Source: Bacillota bacterium (GTDB taxonomy: Bacteria; Bacillota; Sulfobacillia; Sulfobacillales; Sulfobacillaceae). From it: a DNA stretch of 9,937 bases. The notes beneath the pieces were generated by a model, which saw only the letters and a list, made by a program, of their open reading frames with translations, was not told the DNA's origin and made no database searches. How positions within the stretch are numbered: the stretch's first letter is position 1; the number at the start of each line of letters is the position of its first letter. A program made the position numbers and the translations under genes. The stretch is taken from assembly GCA_023488565.1 (NCBI GenBank), contig JAMDDZ010000061.1, forward strand, positions 349-10,285. The letters run 5' to 3'. This document shows positions 6,831-9,937 of the stretch, piece by piece.

Positions 6831-7484
6831 TTATTCTATCTGCTCTCGGGACGATGCCGCAATGGAAGAAGAATGTGAGTGCTGGCTTTGTATAGGTGCC
6901 ATCAAGAAGTTTAAAATGTATTGTTCACACAGGGTGCGGTAATATTCATGGAGCGCGTCATCGTCTGACATGACCCATTGAATGAGACAGCCGTCAATCA
7001 TGCTACGAATGGCGCGTGATGCATCATCGACGACCACCACTTCGAATAGGCCCTGCTCTACTCCTGCCTGAATAATGGATTTTCCCAAATCCCAACAGCT
7101 GTGATAGAAGTTTTGATTTACCTCGCGGAATCGTGCATCACGGCTACCTTGTGCGAGAAAATCCAAGTACACACGATAAAATACGCGGTTTTCGATCGGC
7201 CCAGCAAAGGCCGCATAAATATACGCGTGAATCATCGCGATGGCATCTGATTCGCCTAGCACTGCTTTCGCTTCCCGGGCATGAATCCGGTCGGTCAACC
7301 ACTGGAGCAAATGCAAAAAAAGATCTTCTTTAGTCTCGAAATAATAACTCAAAATACCTTTACTCGTTCCGGCCTTATCCGCAATATCTTGAAGAGTGAC
7401 GGTGGAGTACCCTTTCTCACTGATTGCATGAAATGCGGCACGAATAATATCTTCTTTTTTTCTTGGACGACTGTTCGCAGCCAC
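6831..7484 (-). CDS. TetR/AcrR-family transcriptional regulator
   Basis: It is a predicted DNA-binding homodimer that releases its operator when a small ligand binds the C-terminal domain. The N-terminal helix-turn-helix is typical: IIRAAFHAISEKGY (13-26), TVTLQDIADKAGTSKGILSYY (28-48), then F-x-x-K-x-x-L (FETKEDL, 49-55). The rest of the 217 residues is a helical ligand and dimer domain without recognisable ligand residues. It starts at GTG (7484-7482), six bases after a perfect AGGAGG (7491-7496), and only two bases separate it from the stop of the upstream oxidoreductase, so it is co-transcribed as the last gene. This arrangement favours autoregulation of the MDR operon. An acyl-CoA, aromatic or quinone-like ligand would suit the neighbours but is inferred. 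Confidence 0.92.
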   Translation of the reverse strand: MAANSRPRKKEDIIRAAFHAISEKGYSTVTLQDIADKAGTSKGILSYYFETKEDLFLHLLQWLTDRIHAREAKAVLGESDAIAMIHAYIYAAFAGPIENRVFYRVYLDFLAQGSRDARFREVNQNFYHSCWDLGKSIIQAGVEQGLFEVVVVDDASRAIRSMIDGCLIQWVMSDDDALHEYYRTLCEQYILNFLMAPIQSQHSHSSSIAASSREQIE

Positions 7485-7486
7485 TA

Positions 7487-8476
7487 TTAGCCTCCTCTGG
7501 TGCGCAACACCACCTTCCCCTCGGTGGCCCCCTGCGCGAGTTGCTCCAAGCGTTCGGGTAGCTCGTCAAACCAGCCCACTACAGAAATCAAAGGACGAAT
7601 AGCTCCTTCGCGGTATAACTGTAGTAATTGCTGCCGACATTTGACTATCCATTGGGGATCCCACCGTTCATACAATCCCCAATGCAATCCTAACACAGAA
7701 TAGTTTTTAACAAAAATATGGTTGACGGCTATGGTAGGAAGCTGCCCACTGGCAAAACCGAGCGACACCAATCGTCCCTCAAAGGCAATGCACCGTAAAG
7801 ACTGTTCCAAAACCCGACCACCGATCGGATCGATGATGACATCGGCACCCACACCGCCCGTGATTTCGCGTACGTGAGGGGCGAACGGAGCGGCGCGATA
7901 ATTGATAACGTGATCGGCGCCGAGTTGTCGACAGTGGTCAAGCTTGCGGTCTGAGCCAGCCGTCGCAATAACTTGGGCCCCCAGTGCCCGTCCCATTTGA
8001 ATGGCAGCGGAACCGACTCCTCCTGCTCCTCCATGAACGAGAAGGGTTTCTCCGGCGGCAAGATGGGCGCGCCGCGTTAACGCGGTGAATGCCGTCTGGT
8101 AGGTCAACAACAGCGCAGCTGCATCATCAAGCAACATGTCATCAGGTATCAGCATGCACCGTGGTTGCGCGACTGTTACGTACTCTGAAAACGCTCCATG
8201 GGGCAACACCGGTTCACAGGCCACTCGGGATCCAATAGGGAATGAAGCGTCTGGCCCCAGACTCACGACAGTACCGGCACATTCCCTCCCGGCTACAAAC
8301 GGTAAAGGAGGATGCTCCTGATAGGTGCCTCGGCACAGTAGTACATCCGAAAAATTTAATGCGACCGCCTCCACTTTAACCAGTAATTCATCGCCCTGGG
8401 GAACAGGAAGCGCTACCTCAGACAACGATAACGCCTGATACGGAGACGCAAGTTGGGTAACTTGCCATTGTTTCAA
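7487..8476 (-). CDS. NAD(P)H:quinone oxidoreductase, zeta-crystallin-like MDR protein
   Basis: It is a zinc-free medium-chain reductase that would use NAD(P)H to reduce quinones or other activated double bonds; cytosolic. The N-terminal GroES-like domain has ALNFSDVLLCRGTY (39-52) and AGRECAGTVV (62-71), where Asn and Asp replace the catalytic-zinc Cys region of alcohol dehydrogenases; the Cys-rich structural zinc loop is also absent. The Rossmann domain carries VHGGAGGVG (147-155) for the cofactor. At 329 residues it is full length. The start is TTG at 8476, behind GGAGGTGA at 8481-8488; no ATG lies in a better position. It begins 37 bases after the first MDR gene and ends two bases before the TetR gene. 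Many relatives are annotated only as zinc-binding dehydrogenase; an enoyl-CoA reductase role remains possible. Confidence 0.88.
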   Translation of the reverse strand: MKQWQVTQLASPYQALSLSEVALPVPQGDELLVKVEAVALNFSDVLLCRGTYQEHPPLPFVAGRECAGTVVSLGPDASFPIGSRVACEPVLPHGAFSEYVTVAQPRCMLIPDDMLLDDAAALLLTYQTAFTALTRRAHLAAGETLLVHGGAGGVGSAAIQMGRALGAQVIATAGSDRKLDHCRQLGADHVINYRAAPFAPHVREITGGVGADVIIDPIGGRVLEQSLRCIAFEGRLVSLGFASGQLPTIAVNHIFVKNYSVLGLHWGLYERWDPQWIVKCRQQLLQLYREGAIRPLISVVGWFDELPERLEQLAQGATEGKVVLRTRGG

Positions 8477-8513
8477 GAGCTCACCTCCGGCACTCTAAGC
8501 GGAGCCAGTGCTC

Positions 8514-9548
8514 CTACGGAATAAATACAATTTTGCCGCTCACTTCGCCTTGTTCCATTGCCATTTGTGCCTCCGCGACATCTTTCAGAGATAGCACTCG
8601 GTCTATAACAGGACGGATCGCCCCAGATGCGACGAAGGCCAAAGCGTCTTCTAATTCGGAGCGAATGCCGAGGTGAGATCCCAAATAGTTTTGTTGCTTG
8701 TTCCATAAATAGCGGATATCTGTATTGCCATTAAATCCAGAGGTAGCCCCACAGACGACGAGGGTGCCGCCACGCTTTAAGGATTTGACACTGGTGGGCC
8801 ATGTCTGCTCTCCCGTATGTTCGAAGACAACGTCGACGCCCTGTCTATCCGTCAGACGTCGCACTTCGGTCGCAATATCATGGGATCGGCGATTGATTAC
8901 TGCGGCAGCGCCTAATTCCGTCGCCAATTGTGCTTTGTGATCTGTTGATACGACCGCAATCGGTACGGCTCCCATGACGCGACAGATTTGAATGGCGAGG
9001 GTGCCTAATCCTCCGGCCCCTCCCCAAATCAGCACGGTTTGCCCTGCCCTAATACGGGCTTTGGTGATCAGCATGCGCCACGCGGTGACAAGTACGAGAG
9101 GTAACGAGGCGGCTTGCTCCCAAGTAAGAGTTTTGGGTTTGCGGACGGCCTGGGCCTCATGGATCCGTACGAATTCCGCATGCCCACCATCTAAGGGGCC
9201 AGAATCGAATCCCCATAATTTGAATTCACGACAAAAATAATTTTCGCCACGGGAGCAGGCAGCACATACGCCGCAGGACCGGGCGGGGTATACCATGACC
9301 TCATCACCCTTCTGAATATGCTTGACCTCCGTACCAACCGCTACTACTACGCCTGCAGCATCCGACCCCGAGATATGGGGAAGGGGCTGTTGTACAGGGT
9401 GCCCCCGCCGCGCCCAAATATCATTATAATTAGCGGAGGTTGCTTTGACTTGGAGGAGAACTTCGTTGGGACCCACCTCCGGTTCCGCGACATCTGCATA
9501 TTCCAGTACTTCCGGGCCTCCATATGTGCGAAATAAGACCGCCTTCAC
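8514..9548 (-). CDS. Zinc-lobe MDR oxidoreductase, possibly a 2-enoyl-CoA reductase
   Basis: It is a medium-chain dehydrogenase/reductase with a GroES-like N-domain and a Rossmann domain (WGGAGGLG, about 175-182). The structural zinc lobe is complete: Cys92, 95, 98 and 106 in C-x2-C-x2-C-x7-C spacing. The usual catalytic zinc ligands are absent (SANYNDIWARRG and HISGSD replace the Cys and His-Glu motifs), so a hydride-transfer reductase is more likely than a classical alcohol dehydrogenase. WGFDSGPLDGGHAEFVRIH, VFEHTGEQTWP and RGGTLVVCGATSGF resemble acryloyl-CoA and crotonyl-CoA reductases. The frame opens at GTG 9557, but AAGGAG (9557-9562) overlaps that codon and lies eight bases before GTG 9548 (MKAVLFRTYG), so I use 9548 (344 residues). 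It is the first gene of the minus-strand operon. The dead gene at 427-708 is a diverged relative. Confidence 0.85.
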   Translation of the reverse strand: MKAVLFRTYGGPEVLEYADVAEPEVGPNEVLLQVKATSANYNDIWARRGHPVQQPLPHISGSDAAGVVVAVGTEVKHIQKGDEVMVYPARSCGVCAACSRGENYFCREFKLWGFDSGPLDGGHAEFVRIHEAQAVRKPKTLTWEQAASLPLVLVTAWRMLITKARIRAGQTVLIWGGAGGLGTLAIQICRVMGAVPIAVVSTDHKAQLATELGAAAVINRRSHDIATEVRRLTDRQGVDVVFEHTGEQTWPTSVKSLKRGGTLVVCGATSGFNGNTDIRYLWNKQQNYLGSHLGIRSELEDALAFVASGAIRPVIDRVLSLKDVAEAQMAMEQGEVSGKIVFIP

Positions 9549-9571
9549 CGGCAACACTCCTTAATGAGCTA

Positions 9572-9585
9572 GATTAGCCTTAATC
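9572..9585. promoter_or_regulatory. Inverted repeat at the -10, candidate TetR operator
   Basis: GATTA-GCCT-TAATC has 5-bp arms around a 4-base centre and overlaps the downstream edge of the -10 of the minus-strand promoter. A repressor here would block transcription of its own operon. It is short for a TetR operator and could be chance; the shared TTGATTGACC element is the competing candidate. Confidence 0.3.
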
Positions 9586-9611
9586 ATACGATAATTTGTC
9601 TGTCTGGTCAA
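9583..9611 (-). promoter_or_regulatory. SigA-type promoter of the MDR-QOR-TetR operon
   Basis: On the minus strand TTGACC (9611-9606) and TATGAT (9588-9583) are separated by 17 bases; the -10 lies 34 bases before the preferred GTG at 9548. The -35 sits in TTGATTGACC (9615-9606), with CAAA seven bases further on, as at 357-377 on the other strand. Confidence 0.75.
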
Positions 9612-9661
9612 TCAATTGTGATGAAGCACCTGGTATTTTAGAAATCTACTAAGGAGGCATG

Positions 9662-9793
9662 ATGAAATTAATTCCAATTCTGCAAAGGAAAATGACGGAA
9701 CCATCGCGAATAGATTACCATCTTATTCACGAAAGGGTCGATTTTCGGAATGGCTGCTACCTCTCAGTAACAAGAGCAAATTATTCGGGATAA
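9662..9793 (+). CDS. Short hypothetical frame with a Shine-Dalgarno site
   Basis: AAGGAGG (9651-9657) precedes ATGATG, and the second ATG gives a 43-residue frame (MKLIPILQRKMTEPSRIDYH and onward) ending at TAA 9791-9793. No family is recognised and no good plus-strand promoter is seen. It overlaps the transposase relic that follows, in another frame. It may be the 5' stump of a gene cut by the mobile element, or chance. Confidence 0.2.
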   Translation: MKLIPILQRKMTEPSRIDYHLIHERVDFRNGCYLSVTRANYSG

Positions 9794-9937
9794 ATTTATA
9801 GGCTTGGCCCAGTATCTCAACGAACGATCGCGCCGGGTCTGGGCAGCGCTCGAAGCCCGTGCACTAGGCTATGGCGGGGGCGCCATGGTAGCGCGGGCGA
9901 CGGGCCTCACCGTGATACCATTACCGCAGGCCTGCAA
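9750..9937 (+). pseudogene. ISAzo13-type transposase, 5' part, inactivated, runs off the right edge
   Basis: From 9774 the frame reads IRDKFIGLAQYLNERSRRVW, then AALEARALGYGGGAMVARATGL. This matches the N-terminal region of ISAzo13-family transposases (LNERxRRLWAAxEARALGxGGxxxVARATGLS). The in-frame ATG at 9750 is followed by TAA at 9768-9770, before the conserved part. Near 9910 the frame also shifts: the bases after GGCCTCACC continue the family sequence only one base out of register, as RDTITAGLQ, whereas the original frame gives VIPLPQAC. A single lost C would explain it. Two lesions in under 190 bases suggest a dead copy; sequence beyond the window would show whether the rest survives. 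Confidence 0.75.

Overview
The window looks like an accessory region of a bacterial chromosome with moderate GC content. Two operon-like gene blocks are separated and flanked by decayed insertion sequences. Strong Shine-Dalgarno sites, GTG and TTG starts, SigA-type promoters and the mix of mobile-element families suggest a Gram-positive, Bacillota-type host. An acidophile such as Sulfobacillus would fit, but the sequence alone cannot prove the genus.

Layout. Bases 1-295 hold a worn minus-strand IS3-type transposase fragment. A good promoter at 361-390 leads into a badly eroded medium-chain dehydrogenase (MDR) pseudogene (427-708). A plus-strand operon follows: an APC-type permease carrying an exact 42-bp internal duplication (751-2175), a fused NDP-forming acyl-CoA synthetase (2189-4273) and an enoyl-CoA hydratase (4277-5125). 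Bases 5126-6345 have no convincing intact gene. Bases 5300-5550 are packed with hairpins and overlap a possible TnpB tail, so they may be the remains of an IS605-type right end or another structured RNA. An IS3-family transposase relic with two nonsense codons lies at 6346-6545. A minus-strand operon runs from 9548 down to 6831: a zinc-lobe MDR reductase, a zeta-crystallin-type quinone oxidoreductase, and a TetR-family regulator. The right edge (9750-9937) is the 5' end of an ISAzo13-type transposase with a nonsense codon and a frameshift.

How the genes may work together (inference). The permease could import a carboxylate, the synthetase could activate it to a CoA thioester, and the hydratase could hydrate the enoyl-CoA. 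The MDR proteins of the other operon could reduce an enoyl-CoA or quinone-like intermediate. The TetR protein probably controls its own operon. The promoters of the two blocks share the same 10-mer, TTGATTGACC, with CAAA at the same distance, and the dead MDR gene sits just behind the left copy. Either the plus-strand operon inherited the promoter of an old MDR paralogue, or both promoters carry a common operator.
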